A stretch of DNA of 64,000 nucleotides from Comamonadaceae bacterium (lineage in GTDB: Bacteria; Pseudomonadota; Gammaproteobacteria; Burkholderiales; Burkholderiaceae_C), in the NCBI GenBank assembly GCA_947375135.1, contig CANCER010000016.1, positions 1 through 64,000 on the forward strand. The letters run 5' to 3'. Made by a program: the position numbers and the translations under genes. Below, piece by piece: positions 1 to 8,819 of this stretch; the first letter of the stretch is position 1; the number at the start of each line of letters is the position of its first letter. The notes beneath the pieces were generated by a model. The model saw nothing but the letters and a program-made list of their open reading frames with translations, had not been told where the DNA came from and made no database searches.

Positions 1-2
1 CC

Positions 3-895
<893 letters not shown>

Positions 896-903
896 CCAGA
901 ACA

Positions 904-1050
904 ATTTCCAATGGAGCCGTCTCGGCATACTCTAGTCGAGGGAGTGAGGCGCCCCAACTCAACGAAGATCGCTGATCCGTGGCTCCGCCGTACATGGGAT
1001 ACAGGTAGTCCAATCAGTGCATTCTCAAACGGCGAAAACGTTGAATTCAT
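904..1050 (-). pseudogene. Truncated integron-cassette ORF, cut by the IS
   Basis: Reading leftwards from an ATG at 1050, the frame encodes MNSTFSPFENALIGLPVSHV and continues through SAIFVELGRLTP to about SIGN, where it runs into the IS end near 903. The start codon lies 5 bases beyond the attC recombination edge (1055), as is usual for cassette ORFs. From memory, small proteins with an NALIGLPVSHVW...GSAIFVELGRLTP pattern recur in integron arrays, but this was not searched. The function is unknown. After 903 the frame continues into IS sequence only by chance. Confidence 0.55.
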
Positions 1051-1054
1051 TGAC

Positions 1055-1183
1055 TTCTAACGTTCGAGCTAAGCGGGCGACGACGGCAGGACGCCAGGCC
1101 CGGGCCGGTGAAAATGTACCGCGTACCACCGACCCGGGCCTGGTGGCCTGCCGTTGGCGCTCCGCTTGAGCGAGGGGTTAGGC
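1055..1183 (-). other. Integron attC recombination site
   Basis: The site is bounded by TTCTAAC (1055-1061) and GTTAGGC (1177-1183), matching the R'' and R' core sites. Between them are long imperfect inverted arms (from about 1084 CGGCAGG... and its partner ending CCTGCCG at about 1153) around a central AT-richer loop. Read on the minus strand, the order is GCCTAAC, a CTCAAGCGG left box, the paired arms, a CCGCTTAGCTCGAAC box and GTTAGAA. That orientation places the Sel1 gene directly upstream as the cassette cargo. The length of about 129 bp is normal for chromosomal-type attC sites. No integrase gene is visible. Confidence 0.85.
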
Positions 1184-1206
1184 CGCACCGGTGACTGCTC
1201 GACCGT

Positions 1207-1998
1207 TTAGCGCGTGCTCGGCTTCCACTTTCGGGCATCGACTTGCGCGGCCTCACGCTCCTTCGGACTCAATGTCTTCTCCATGTCGTCGCGCATCTGG
1301 CGAATGTCATCGCCGCCGCTTACGCTAGCCAGAAGCAACCAAAAGTACGCCTGCTGCACGCTCTTTGCGACGCCCCGGCCTCCAAAGTACACGCCGCTAA
1401 GCGCAATTTGACCAAGCACGTTACCGGCATTTGCCGCCTTGCGGCCCCAGAGAATACCCTGCTCGTAGTCCTTTGGGACGCCCTGGCCTATGAGGTATAG
1501 ATTTCCTAGTTTCGCTTGGGCTCCGACATTACCTTGTTCTGCCGCCTTGCGGTAGTAGGACGCGGCGCGCTGGAAATCCTTGGGGACACCCGTGCCAGCG
1601 GCGTAACCTTCGGCGACCATGAATTGCGCGGGCGCATGGCCCTGGTCCGCCGCCCTGATTGCCCACACGGCACCCTCCTGTACGTCGTTTGGGTTGCCGC
1701 TTCGAGCAAGGCTGACTGCGTAGGCCAGTTGTGCCCCTGCATGCCCCTGCTGCGCTGCCTTCCCGAGCCAGTGGTTCGCCGTGTCTCGGTTGGCGGGCAC
1801 GCCCGTTCCCGCGAAATAGAAGCCGCCAAGCATGTACTGTGCGGTGACGTCGCCGGCGGCTGCGAGCGGCTCAATTAGCCGCGCAACTGTTGCGTAATCC
1901 TCCCGCTTGAATGCCGCCGCCAACTCTTCCTGCGGATTAGCAAATGCAGAACCGAATGTGAGAACAGCTGCCAGGAAGAGAACTGGGGGAATGCGCAT
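1207..1998 (-). CDS. Sel1-repeat protein, exported (integron cassette cargo)
   Basis: This 263-residue protein starts with a signal peptide (MRIPPVLFLAAVLTFGSAFA, cleavage expected after the last Ala). About five Sel1/TPR-like repeats follow from residue 37 to 230, with motifs such as AQYMLGGFYFAGTGVP, AQFMVAEGYAAGTGVPKD and AQAKLGNLYLIGQGVPKD. The longer frame extending to 2145 was rejected because the signal peptide begins at this ATG. Sel1 proteins act as periplasmic scaffolds for protein-protein contact; the partner here is unknown. The stop codon lies 24 bases before the attC, so gene plus attC form a typical cassette. Its upstream cassette border is not seen because an IS sits at about 2166. 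Confidence 0.85.
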   Translation of the reverse strand: MRIPPVLFLAAVLTFGSAFANPQEELAAAFKREDYATVARLIEPLAAAGDVTAQYMLGGFYFAGTGVPANRDTANHWLGKAAQQGHAGAQLAYAVSLARSGNPNDVQEGAVWAIRAADQGHAPAQFMVAEGYAAGTGVPKDFQRAASYYRKAAEQGNVGAQAKLGNLYLIGQGVPKDYEQGILWGRKAANAGNVLGQIALSGVYFGGRGVAKSVQQAYFWLLLASVSGGDDIRQMRDDMEKTLSPKEREAAQVDARKWKPSTR

Positions 1999-2185
1999 GT
2001 GAGGGTTTATCGATGGGTGACGATATATTGTACTAATTGACAGGTCAGATGATGCCGCAAACGCGCATTGACAATTGCTCGCGGCGCGCTGGGCGGCTGG
2101 CGCAAAATAGGCCGCAGGCCCTGCGCCAGAGGATCGGCGTGGCACGCCTCCGCGGAACGTGTCAATGACTTTGCTACACCTGGCT

Positions 2186-3298
2186 TTATAAATTTACGGT
2201 GCAGGGTTGTGGTGTTTCAGTCGGCTTCCTTTGGTCTGGCGGTGGGTTGATCCAGGCCGCAATTGGCATGGGCTTTAGGCAAGGGCGGATTCCCTTGAAT
2301 CGGTTGGGCGTAGCGGTAAATGCCGCATTCAGCGTCGCTTGTCGAACTTCGCGCATGGCCTGTGCTTGCCCGTAGTGCACGCTATGGGGCGTCATGTGGC
2401 CCATGCCTGAGTGGCAGTGCTGCCCGTTGTACCAGGCAAAGAATGTCTGGCAATGGCTTCTTGCGTCTTCGATGCTGCCAAAGCGCTCCGGGAAGTCGGG
2501 GCGGTATTTCATGGTCTTGAACTGCGATTCTAAATAGGGGTTGTCATCTGAGGTGTAGGGACGGCTGTGGCTCTTGGCCACGTCCAAGTCCACCAACAGA
2601 CTGGCCACCGGCTTGGAGCGCATGGAGGTGCCGCGATCTGCATGCAGCGTGAGCGCACCCGGCAGCACATCGTGACGGGACACGGTATCGGCAATCAGTT
2701 GCTCGGCCAACTCTGCGCTTTCGCGAGGCGCAATCAGCCAGCCTACGACGTAGCGGCTGAAGATGTCCAGGATGACGTAGAGATGGAAGCAAGTCCACTT
2801 GGCCGGACCCTTGAGCTTGGTGATGTCCCACGACCAGACCTGATTGGGCGCGAGCGCCAGTAGCTCCGGTTTGGTATAGGCCGGGTGGCTGCGTTGGCGG
2901 CGGCGCTCGGCGCTGCTGGCGTTGGCAGCCAGCAAGCGGTACATGGTGCGCACTGACCCTGGGTAAGTGCCTTCATCCAGCAGGGTAGCATGCACTGCCG
3001 CAGGAGCGGTGTCGGCAAAGCGTTCACTGCACAGGGCTTGCAGCACCAAGGATTGCTCCGCCTCACTCAAGGCCAGCGGCGAGCGTGGGCGCACTGGCCT
3101 TGGCGCCGATGGTGGCCCCACGAAGGCGGTACGGTGTGCGCGTGCCTTGTGTCGGCCGGGGGCGCCGCGCCACAGGCCCATGGCTCGGCAAGCCGCAGCA
3201 CTGCCAAGTGCTGGGGTGAGTTCATGGGTGCCCGCCATCAAGGATTTGCGAACTTCGTGAGTGGTTCGAGTTGCTCCAACAACGCGGCAACTTTTTTT
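2186..3298 (-). CDS. IS3-family transposase OrfB, expressed by -1 frameshift
   Basis: This is the DDE catalytic half. It has WSWDITKL (first Asp), LHADRGTSMRS (second Asp) and DNPYLESQFKTMKYRPDFP (Glu), plus the integrase-core landmark ILDIFSRYVVGW, all intact. The frame is open back to 3355 and overlaps orfA with no convincing start of its own. The likely entry is the slippery A-AAA-AAG at 3298-3292 in orfA, where a -1 shift gives ...KKS and continues into this frame. A proline/arginine-rich linker (ARAHRTAF...RPVRPRSPLALSE) precedes the catalytic domain. The C-terminus extends to NPPPDQRKPTETPQP, close to the left inverted repeat. Confidence 0.85.
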   Translation of the reverse strand, partial: KKSCRVVGATRTTHEVRKSLMAGTHELTPALGSAAACRAMGLWRGAPGRHKARAHRTAFVGPPSAPRPVRPRSPLALSEAEQSLVLQALCSERFADTAPAAVHATLLDEGTYPGSVRTMYRLLAANASSAERRRQRSHPAYTKPELLALAPNQVWSWDITKLKGPAKWTCFHLYVILDIFSRYVVGWLIAPRESAELAEQLIADTVSRHDVLPGALTLHADRGTSMRSKPVASLLVDLDVAKSHSRPYTSDDNPYLESQFKTMKYRPDFPERFGSIEDARSHCQTFFAWYNGQHCHSGMGHMTPHSVHYGQAQAMREVRQATLNAAFTATPNRFKGIRPCLKPMPIAAWINPPPDQRKPTETPQPCTVNL

Positions 3299-3746
3299 GG
3301 ACCTCGATGACCAACTGCGCATTGCTGAGCTGCACCCGCAGTTTGTCGCGCTCACGTGTCATCAGTGCCAGTTGCTTGAGTTCATCACGCGCCGGCGCAG
3401 GTTTGGGGCCGCGTTTTTTTGATTCAACCCCGCTGAGCTCACCCGCAGCATATTGGCGCCGCCATGCAACCAGTGCAGAGGAATAAACGCCTTCGCGACG
3501 CATCAGTGCGCCGATTTCACCGGGCTTGGTGCAGGCGGAGGCGGCAAGCGCAATGCGGCGCTTGTCGGCATTGGTAATGTTGCGACGTTTCGCAACGGGC
3601 ACGACTTCGGAATCGATGCTGGGTGACAATGGCTGCGCCGACACAGGCGCATCTTCAGTCGCCCTTCGGACTCCTTGCGATGCGCCTGTGTCGACTGAAT
3701 CTCCGGCTACATGCATCTGTGCCTTGGGTTGTTTGTTGATCTTCAT
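3222..3746 (-). CDS. IS3-family transposase OrfA
   Basis: OrfA is 174 residues. A non-conserved N-terminal tail of about 55 residues precedes a helix-turn-helix region (NADKRRIALAASACTKPGEIGALMRREGVYSSALVAWRRQY). A basic linker and a coiled coil (ELKQLALMTRERDKLRVQLSNAQLVIEVQKK) that serves for multimer formation follow. The coiled coil ends exactly on the A7 run where ribosomes can slip into orfB. It lies within the IS bounded at 2166-3795 and would bind the terminal repeats. There are no internal stops, so the element may still be active. Confidence 0.85.
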   Translation of the reverse strand: MKINKQPKAQMHVAGDSVDTGASQGVRRATEDAPVSAQPLSPSIDSEVVPVAKRRNITNADKRRIALAASACTKPGEIGALMRREGVYSSALVAWRRQYAAGELSGVESKKRGPKPAPARDELKQLALMTRERDKLRVQLSNAQLVIEVQKKLPRCWSNSNHSRSSQILDGGHP

Positions 3747-3889
3747 ACCTACCTCGGTGCTCTCTAAACTAACAGGGGTAGGTGTAGCAAGTCATTCTGG
3801 CACGGGGGGCCGCAGCCCTGCGGTACAGCGGCAACTAAATGCTGGCCTCCGCACGCTGCTGCGCACGAAGCGCAGCCTCCCCCCAAAAC

Positions 3890-4483
3890 TCAGTCATTCA
3901 ACTGCCGTAACTTGATAAACGCCAGCGCGGCCATCACCGCATCGTTGAGCGCGTCATGGGCTTCGCGCACCGGCAGGCCCAGATCGGCCATCAGGGTGTC
4001 AACGCGCAGATCGATCTGTGGCGTGTCCTGGCGCGTATCGGCCAGTTCCTGGCGCAGCGCCTGCTCCTGCTGAAAGCGGGCTATGGCCACATCCAGAATC
4101 GGACGGATACGGTCGGACTGCAGCCCGGCCACGATATAGGCCGACACGCCAGCCGCCACGGCGGCACGCGCGTTGCCGCTGTCGTGGTCGTTGGTAAACA
4201 TGACAATGGGGCGGCGCGCATCGCGCGTGGCCATCACCACATGCTCCAGCGCATCGCGCGCATCGCTCTCGGCATCGACAATGATCAGGTCGGAGCGCAA
4301 CTGGGCCAGGCGCTCGGTCAGGAACACATCGGCTGGCAGCGAGGCCACCCGATTGAAACCACTCTCCAGCAGACCTATGCGCAGGCTGCGCGAGCGCTAG
4401 GCCTGATCCATGGCGTGCCCATCCTGCGGATCGGCCAGGTCCAGGTCGGGGGAAATAACAACAATACGGATCGCATCAGACAT
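3890..4483 (-). pseudogene. Chimeric pseudogene: NasT-like regulator fused to exonuclease 3' end
   Basis: From the ATG at 4483 the frame reads MSDAIRIVVISPDLDLADPQ, then a TAG stop at codon 29, then continues in frame (SLRIGLLESGFNRVASLPADVF, DLIIVDAESDARDALEHV, PIVMFTNDHDSGNARAAVAAG, SAYIVAGLQSDRIRPILDVAIARF). This is the receiver-like half of a NasT/ANTAR regulator. After LRQELADTR the expected ANTAR RNA-binding domain is absent. The frame instead continues QDTPQIDLRVDTLMADLG to FIKLRQLND, which is the C-terminus of the DnaQ-like exonuclease encoded at 8163-8819. A GTG at 4348 gives a 152-codon open part, but the RNA-binding output is gone, so it is scored as a pseudogene. Confidence 0.8.
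3921..4045 (-). repeat. Duplicate of the 3' end of the exonuclease gene at 8194-8318
   Basis: Bases 3921-4002 are identical to 8194-8275 (82 bp). The match continues with a few substitutions to about 4045/8318, where the sequences part at codons reading TRQD in one and HTRQD in the other. Both copies are on the same strand, about 4.27 kb apart. The segment supplies the C-terminal part of the chimeric pseudogene. Confidence 0.85.
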
Positions 4484-4803
4484 CACCCCGTGTGACGCAA
4501 CATTCGCGCCACGGATAAAGCAGAGGCCCCGCCTTGCACCTCGCGCCACGGGAGGCCCCGTAGAATGATTTCATGAAAAATAAAGTGGAAACAGGGCACT
4601 CGGCCCCCATGCGGCGCGTTACCGGCACTGTGCGTGCGCTGCAGGCCTCGGCCGGCGCACGGGGCAACCGGGCTGCCACCGGTGACCATGCCACACGGCT
4701 GGCGCAAACCCCACAAGGTCCGGCCAGCGAGACAGAACGTGCCGGCGTTCTGGTGCGCCAACTCCCGCAGTCCGCAAGCTAGCCAGGCACCACCCGCAAG
4801 CCC
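4484..4803. other. Intergenic region without a convincing gene
   Basis: About 320 bp lie between the chimeric pseudogene and the divergent histidine kinase. A 69-codon frame at 4573-4782 (MKNKVETGHSAPMRR...) has no clear ribosome site and no recognisable domain. No terminator, repeat or RNA gene was recognised. The kinase promoter should lie here. Confidence 0.5.
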
Positions 4804-6741
4804 ATGCCACGCTACTTCATGCACTGGATATTGGCTCTAGCCGCACTTTGCAGCCTGGGGTGCGCAGCGGGCGAATTGTCCGGCGCACAAACGAAATACC
4901 AACCCGGCGGCGCCGATATCGCCCTGTTCAGGGACGCCAGCGGAACGCTCCCGGTGGAAGCCTTGGAGCGCCCCGACCTAGCCGCCCGATTTGTGCCGCT
5001 GAACGGGTCACCCCAGTTAGGCTACGAACAAGAAGTCGTCTGGCTGCGCCTGCGCTTGCAGCGCCTGGAGGACGCACCGCAGACCTGGTTTATGGAGTAC
5101 AGCAATCCGTATATCAACGACTTTCGCCTTTACACGCGATCGGCAAAAGGCTTCACGGTTGCGCAGGCCGGAGACCAATTTGCGTTTGCCCGGCGCGCGC
5201 TGAAGTTTCGCTTTCCGACCTTCGCCCTCGACTTTCCGGACGCCAGCCCGCAGACCTTTTATCTGCGCATGGAATCCGACTCCACATTGGCGGGCGCCTT
5301 GCTGGTATGGCAGCCGGACGCACTGCGGGACAAGGCACAACAGGAGCTGTTTTATTTCGGCGCAGTGCTGGGCATGGTTTGCATGTCGCTCCTGGTCTCC
5401 ATCATTCACTGGCTACTCAGCCGTGAACTGAAAATTCTTCAATTTGCCATTCTGACCATCAATGCGTTCCTTATGGTCGCCTCAGGCCTGGGACTGGTGG
5501 CCCAGTTCCTGACGCCCACACAGCCCCTGGTTGCGGACCTGCTGGTGCCCTGGTCGCTGGCCTTCACCACGGTTTCAGTTGGGGTGGTGTTTGGCAACGC
5601 GCTCCACATCCGGGCGGACTTTCCCCGCATGGACCAATTCTTCAAGCTGGCGTATGGCCTGGCCCTTGCGGCCCCCTTGACGCGCGGGTTCCACATGTAC
5701 AACGTCTGGGGTGGGCCCCTGTTACAGCTCGTCTCCCTGGTTGTCGAATGTTGCACCGGCTATGTTTCCTGGGTTCGCTGGCGTTCCCATGTGCGAGGTG
5801 CCGGCTACTATTTTTCCGCGCATCTGTTCGTGATCGGCTCCTTGGTGACGGGACGGCTGATATTGATGGGATGGGTACACACCAATACCCTCGACTATTT
5901 GAGCTGGGTTCCCGGGCTGTTGACCTTTCTCTTTCTGGTACACGCCGGTGTCTTTGTCGATACGCAGGCGGTGAAGCGTGAGCGGGATGCCGCTTTCAGT
6001 GAAATCAAAACGGCGAACGAGGTGCTGGCGAGTGAACGCAAGCTGCGCGAAGAGCAGACGGTATTTTTCACTTTCGTGGCCCACGAACTGCGCTCGCCTT
6101 TGGCGGCCATTTTGATTGGCATCAAAAATGTGGAACTCGACGTGGCCGCTGTGCCGCAAAGGCTGCTGGGCCGCACCGCAAGGATCAGAGCCTACGCAGA
6201 AAAAATGGGGAGCTTGATCGACCGGCATCTGACCCTGCAGCGCCTGGCCAACCCCGATTTCCTGCCCCGGTTTTCTGTGGCAAACCCCCGACACATCGCG
6301 CAAGACAGCATGCAGCGTGTGCGTGCACTTTTTGCCGATCGCATCTTTGTGCTGGACTCTGCCCCGGGCTTGCCCGCTTCAGCATCCCTGGACCCGGATT
6401 TGCTCTCCATGGGCCTGGAAAATTTATTGGCCAATGCCGCCAAATACAGCCCCGCCGGCGAGGCTATTGCGCTGGACGTGTTTGCGGACACGGCGCTGCA
6501 TTTCCGTGTCAGCGACCGCGGCCCCGGCATTCCCCCTGAGCAAGTCGGGCGCTTGTTTTCCCTGTTTAACCGCATGCAGCAGCCTGGCTTCTCGGGTGGT
6601 TTCGGCATTGGTCTGGCGATTGCCCAGCGCGTCGCGCAGGCGCACGGCGGCACCCTGGATTACGCGGACCGCACGGGCGGCGGAGCCGTCTTTACGCTCA
6701 CCCTGTCGCTGGCTGCCGGCACACCGGGGAGCGCCGCATGA
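4804..6741 (+). CDS. Sensor histidine kinase with 7TMR-DISM sensor module
   Basis: The protein has 645 residues. A signal peptide (MPRYFMHWILALAALCSLGCAAG) leads into a periplasmic DISM-type beta-sandwich (about residues 35-170, with EVVWLRLRLQ and WFMEYSNPYINDFRLY). Seven predicted membrane helices follow (about 180-395), then a short coiled coil and the kinase core. The H-box is FFTFVAHELRSPLAAI with phospho-acceptor His427. The ATP-binding domain has the N-box LENLLANAAKYSP (Asn540/544), the G1 box DRGPGIPPEQ and the G2 box GFGIGLAIAQRV. The DISM domain usually binds carbohydrates or other small ligands; the ligand here is unknown. The stop overlaps the response-regulator start by ATGA, so the two are co-translated. 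Confidence 0.93.
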   Translation: MPRYFMHWILALAALCSLGCAAGELSGAQTKYQPGGADIALFRDASGTLPVEALERPDLAARFVPLNGSPQLGYEQEVVWLRLRLQRLEDAPQTWFMEYSNPYINDFRLYTRSAKGFTVAQAGDQFAFARRALKFRFPTFALDFPDASPQTFYLRMESDSTLAGALLVWQPDALRDKAQQELFYFGAVLGMVCMSLLVSIIHWLLSRELKILQFAILTINAFLMVASGLGLVAQFLTPTQPLVADLLVPWSLAFTTVSVGVVFGNALHIRADFPRMDQFFKLAYGLALAAPLTRGFHMYNVWGGPLLQLVSLVVECCTGYVSWVRWRSHVRGAGYYFSAHLFVIGSLVTGRLILMGWVHTNTLDYLSWVPGLLTFLFLVHAGVFVDTQAVKRERDAAFSEIKTANEVLASERKLREEQTVFFTFVAHELRSPLAAILIGIKNVELDVAAVPQRLLGRTARIRAYAEKMGSLIDRHLTLQRLANPDFLPRFSVANPRHIAQDSMQRVRALFADRIFVLDSAPGLPASASLDPDLLSMGLENLLANAAKYSPAGEAIALDVFADTALHFRVSDRGPGIPPEQVGRLFSLFNRMQQPGFSGGFGIGLAIAQRVAQAHGGTLDYADRTGGGAVFTLTLSLAAGTPGSAA

Positions 6742-7436
6742 ACACCGTCCTGATCGTGGAAGACGACGCAGACCTGCGTCTGGAATTGGCAGACTACCTG
6801 TCCACCCTGGGCTATGGGGTGCAGGGCGTGGGCACGCTGGCCGCTGCGGAGCTGCTGCTGCACCAGGGCTTTGCCTTGCTGGTACTGGACATCAATTTGC
6901 CGGATGGCAGCGGCATGGATTTTTGTGCGCGGGTGCGCCCCTATCTGCGTGCGGGCATCGTCATGGTGACCGGGCGCAGCGAGCGCGACTTGCGCATCCA
7001 GGGACTCAAGGGCGGGGCCGATGCCTATCTGGTCAAGCCGGTAGACCCCGAGGAGCTCGACGCGACTTTGCAAAGCATCTTGCGGCGGGTCCGTGAGCGC
7101 GGCTTCTCCCTGGTGCAGGCGGCGCCCTTGCCGGTGCAGTGGCGCGTGGACCGCGTGCGGCTGACGCTCTGCGGACCCAACGGCCGGGTGTGCAAGTTAA
7201 GCAAAGGAGAGGCTTTGTTGCTGCTGACCCTGGTACAGGCAGAGGGGCAGCAAACATCCCGCACGGCTCTGCTGGCATCCTTCGCTGCAGCAGGGGTACC
7301 CAGCAACGGGCGGCGGGTAGAGGCCATGGTCAGCCGCTTGCGTGGCAAAGTCCTGGAGGACATCGCGCTGGAGCTACCCGTTCACTCCGTTTACGGACAG
7401 GGCTACGCCTTTTTGGACCATGCGCTGGCCATCTGA
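6738..7436 (+). CDS. OmpR/PhoB-type response regulator
   Basis: The receiver domain (residues 1-118) has acidic pocket E8-D9-D10, phospho-acceptor Asp51 in LLVLDINLPDGSG, Thr78 and Lys100 (AYLVKPVD). The C-terminal winged helix (about 135-228) shows LSKGEALLLLTLVQAEGQQTSR, the recognition helix region RRVEAMVSRLRGKV and the closing SVYGQGYAFLD wing. It is translationally coupled to the DISM kinase (4-bp overlap) and should be its partner. No third gene follows on the same strand within 300 bp, so the regulon cannot be guessed from position. Confidence 0.93.
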   Translation: MNTVLIVEDDADLRLELADYLSTLGYGVQGVGTLAAAELLLHQGFALLVLDINLPDGSGMDFCARVRPYLRAGIVMVTGRSERDLRIQGLKGGADAYLVKPVDPEELDATLQSILRRVRERGFSLVQAAPLPVQWRVDRVRLTLCGPNGRVCKLSKGEALLLLTLVQAEGQQTSRTALLASFAAAGVPSNGRRVEAMVSRLRGKVLEDIALELPVHSVYGQGYAFLDHALAI

Positions 7437-7740
7437 GTCGCCCCCCGAATTCTGAGCTTTCATGCGGATTGGCGCCCGTGCGGCGCGTTCGCCACAATCC
7501 GCCCACTTTGTCCAGTAATGCACCCGGTCCGCTATGCCTGCAAATTTACCCTGCGTCTTTACCGTGCTGGTCATGGCGAATATCCACTCGGAATGCTTTG
7601 CCAGCGCCGCGTTTTTTCGGACCGCTTGCACAAGCGCACGCCCTGCGTGCGGGAAATTCTGGCATGCGCCCTCTCCGGCAAGGCCGTGCAGCGAACCCTG
7701 CTGCGATGCAGGGAACTTCTAATAATCTTGGGATATAGCA
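7437..7740. other. Intergenic region, nothing recognised
   Basis: About 300 bp lie between the response regulator and a small orphan gene. There are overlapping frames on both strands, but none has a domain or a good ribosome site, and no strong hairpin with a T-run follows the regulator. Confidence 0.5.
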
Positions 7741-8049
7741 ATGCAAGATCTGATTGAATCCAATGAATTCGGCGACTGGCTGATGGGCGAAATATCGGCA
7801 GCGCGCGCACAGCCAAAGGCTGCGAACCTTAGACAGGCCGAGGCAGCAGAGCTGAGAATGGACGCCCTGCAGATTGCAAAAAAGATACTGCTCGAATTTT
7901 TGACCCTTCAGCAGGCCATGATGGATGCCGCAAGCGAGGCGCGCAAACAACGGCGCAATGCGGAGCAGTCCGCCAAATTGGTGTTCCTGCCCAGCAGGAA
8001 AGGCGGCGGCGCTGACGCTTCCGACCCGACGAACGCTCCCCCCCTATAA
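7741..8049 (+). CDS. Small hypothetical protein, 102 residues
   Basis: The product MQDLIESNEFGDWLMGEI... is mostly alpha-helical by inspection. It has a charged, Ala/Arg-rich middle (residues 20-75, AEAAELRMDALQIAKKILLEFL) and a disordered Gly/Pro tail. Many third codon positions are G or C, as in real genes here, but no family was recognised and the Shine-Dalgarno is weak (a GGGATA element). It lies alone between the two-component system and convergent exonuclease genes. It could be a small cytoplasmic helper protein or a chance frame. Confidence 0.45.
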   Translation: MQDLIESNEFGDWLMGEISAARAQPKAANLRQAEAAELRMDALQIAKKILLEFLTLQQAMMDAASEARKQRRNAEQSAKLVFLPSRKGGGADASDPTNAPPL

Positions 8050-8162
8050 ACAGCGCGCGCTGCAACTGCCGTCCCACCAGTTGACGCGTGGTCTCCATGC
8101 CGTCGAGCCCGTCCCTGTGGATGTCCCTTCGAGCGCTTGAAAGCGGCCAGCCGGCCCCACAG

Positions 8163-8819
8163 TCAGGCCTTGCGCTGATTGAGTTTGATGAAAGCCAGCG
8201 CGGCCATCACCGCATCGTTGAGCGCGTCATGGGCTTCGCGCACCGGCAGGCCCAGATCGGCCATCAGGGTGTCAAAGCGCAGGTCGATCTGCGGCGTGTC
8301 CTGGCGCGTATGGGCCGGTTGCTGGCGGTATTTGTAGTCATAGTACAGGCCGGAGACTTCGATCTTGGGCTGTGGCAGGCCCATGCCCAGCATGGGGAAC
8401 AAGGCCTTGTTGATCATGGCCACATCAAATTCCAGAAAGTAACCCACCAGCGGGCGGCTGCCGATGAAGCGCATGAGCTGCTTCATGGCCTCGTCAATCG
8501 ACAGGCCTTGCGCCACATCCTGCTCGCGCAGGCGGTGGATCTTGACGCTCTCGGCCGACACGCCGTGCTCGGGCCGCACCAGCACCTCAAAGCGCTCGCT
8601 GGTCATGATGCGGTTGCCCACAATGCGCACCGCGCCGATGGAAATGATTTCGTCTTTGCTCACGTTCAGGCCCGTGGTCTCGCAGTCCAGCGACACCCAT
8701 TCGTTGGGCGGGGCCGGGTCGAACATGAAGCGGAATTCGGGCAGGCCCAGGTGGTATAGCATCCACTCCCGTTTGAGCGCGGCCCACCAGTGCAGGGGAA
8801 GGAACTCGATATCGGTCAC
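8163..8819 (-). CDS. DnaQ-like 3'-5' exonuclease
   Basis: This is a DEDDh-family exonuclease of 218 residues. Exo I is WVSLDCETTG (Asp45, Glu47), Exo II is LVGYFLEFDVAMIN, and Exo III is REAHDALNDAVM with the His and last Asp. Relatives are the epsilon proofreading subunit and RNase T-like enzymes, but there is no polymerase III context. The start overlaps the stop of the cNMP/CBS/nucleotidyltransferase gene by ATGA, a pairing known across Proteobacteria. Its 3' 125 bp are duplicated inside the chimeric pseudogene at 3890-4483. It probably degrades single-stranded or small nucleic acids; the substrate is not deducible. Confidence 0.9.
   Translation of the reverse strand: MTDIEFLPLHWWAALKREWMLYHLGLPEFRFMFDPAPPNEWVSLDCETTGLNVSKDEIISIGAVRIVGNRIMTSERFEVLVRPEHGVSAESVKIHRLREQDVAQGLSIDEAMKQLMRFIGSRPLVGYFLEFDVAMINKALFPMLGMGLPQPKIEVSGLYYDYKYRQQPAHTRQDTPQIDLRFDTLMADLGLPVREAHDALNDAVMAALAFIKLNQRKA

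Larger units (their letters stand above)
2166..3795 (-). mobile_element. IS3-family insertion sequence, apparently complete
   Basis: The two transposase frames are enclosed by terminal inverted repeats: TGACTTTGCTACACCT at 2166-2181, and the reverse complement of TGACTTGCTACACCT at the right end (3780-3794), differing by one base of indel. The outermost edge is uncertain by a few bases because the similarity extends slightly further (AATGACT on both sides). No target-site duplication is evident in the flanks. The element lies between the Sel1 cassette gene and the chimeric regulator pseudogene. Confidence 0.8.

Noticed and set aside
2040..2145. N-terminal 49-residue extension of the Sel1 protein
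   Set aside because: The signal peptide begins at the internal ATG (1998); the extension is Arg/Ala-rich and would bury the signal.
3796..3889. Possible attI or second attC between the IS and the chimeric pseudogene
   Set aside because: There is a small hairpin (GCTGCGC/GCGCAGC) but no paired RYYYAAC/GTTRRRY core sites.
4573..4782. 69-codon plus frame before the histidine kinase
   Set aside because: No Shine-Dalgarno or domain; Arg/Ala/Gly-rich as expected for random GC-rich sequence.
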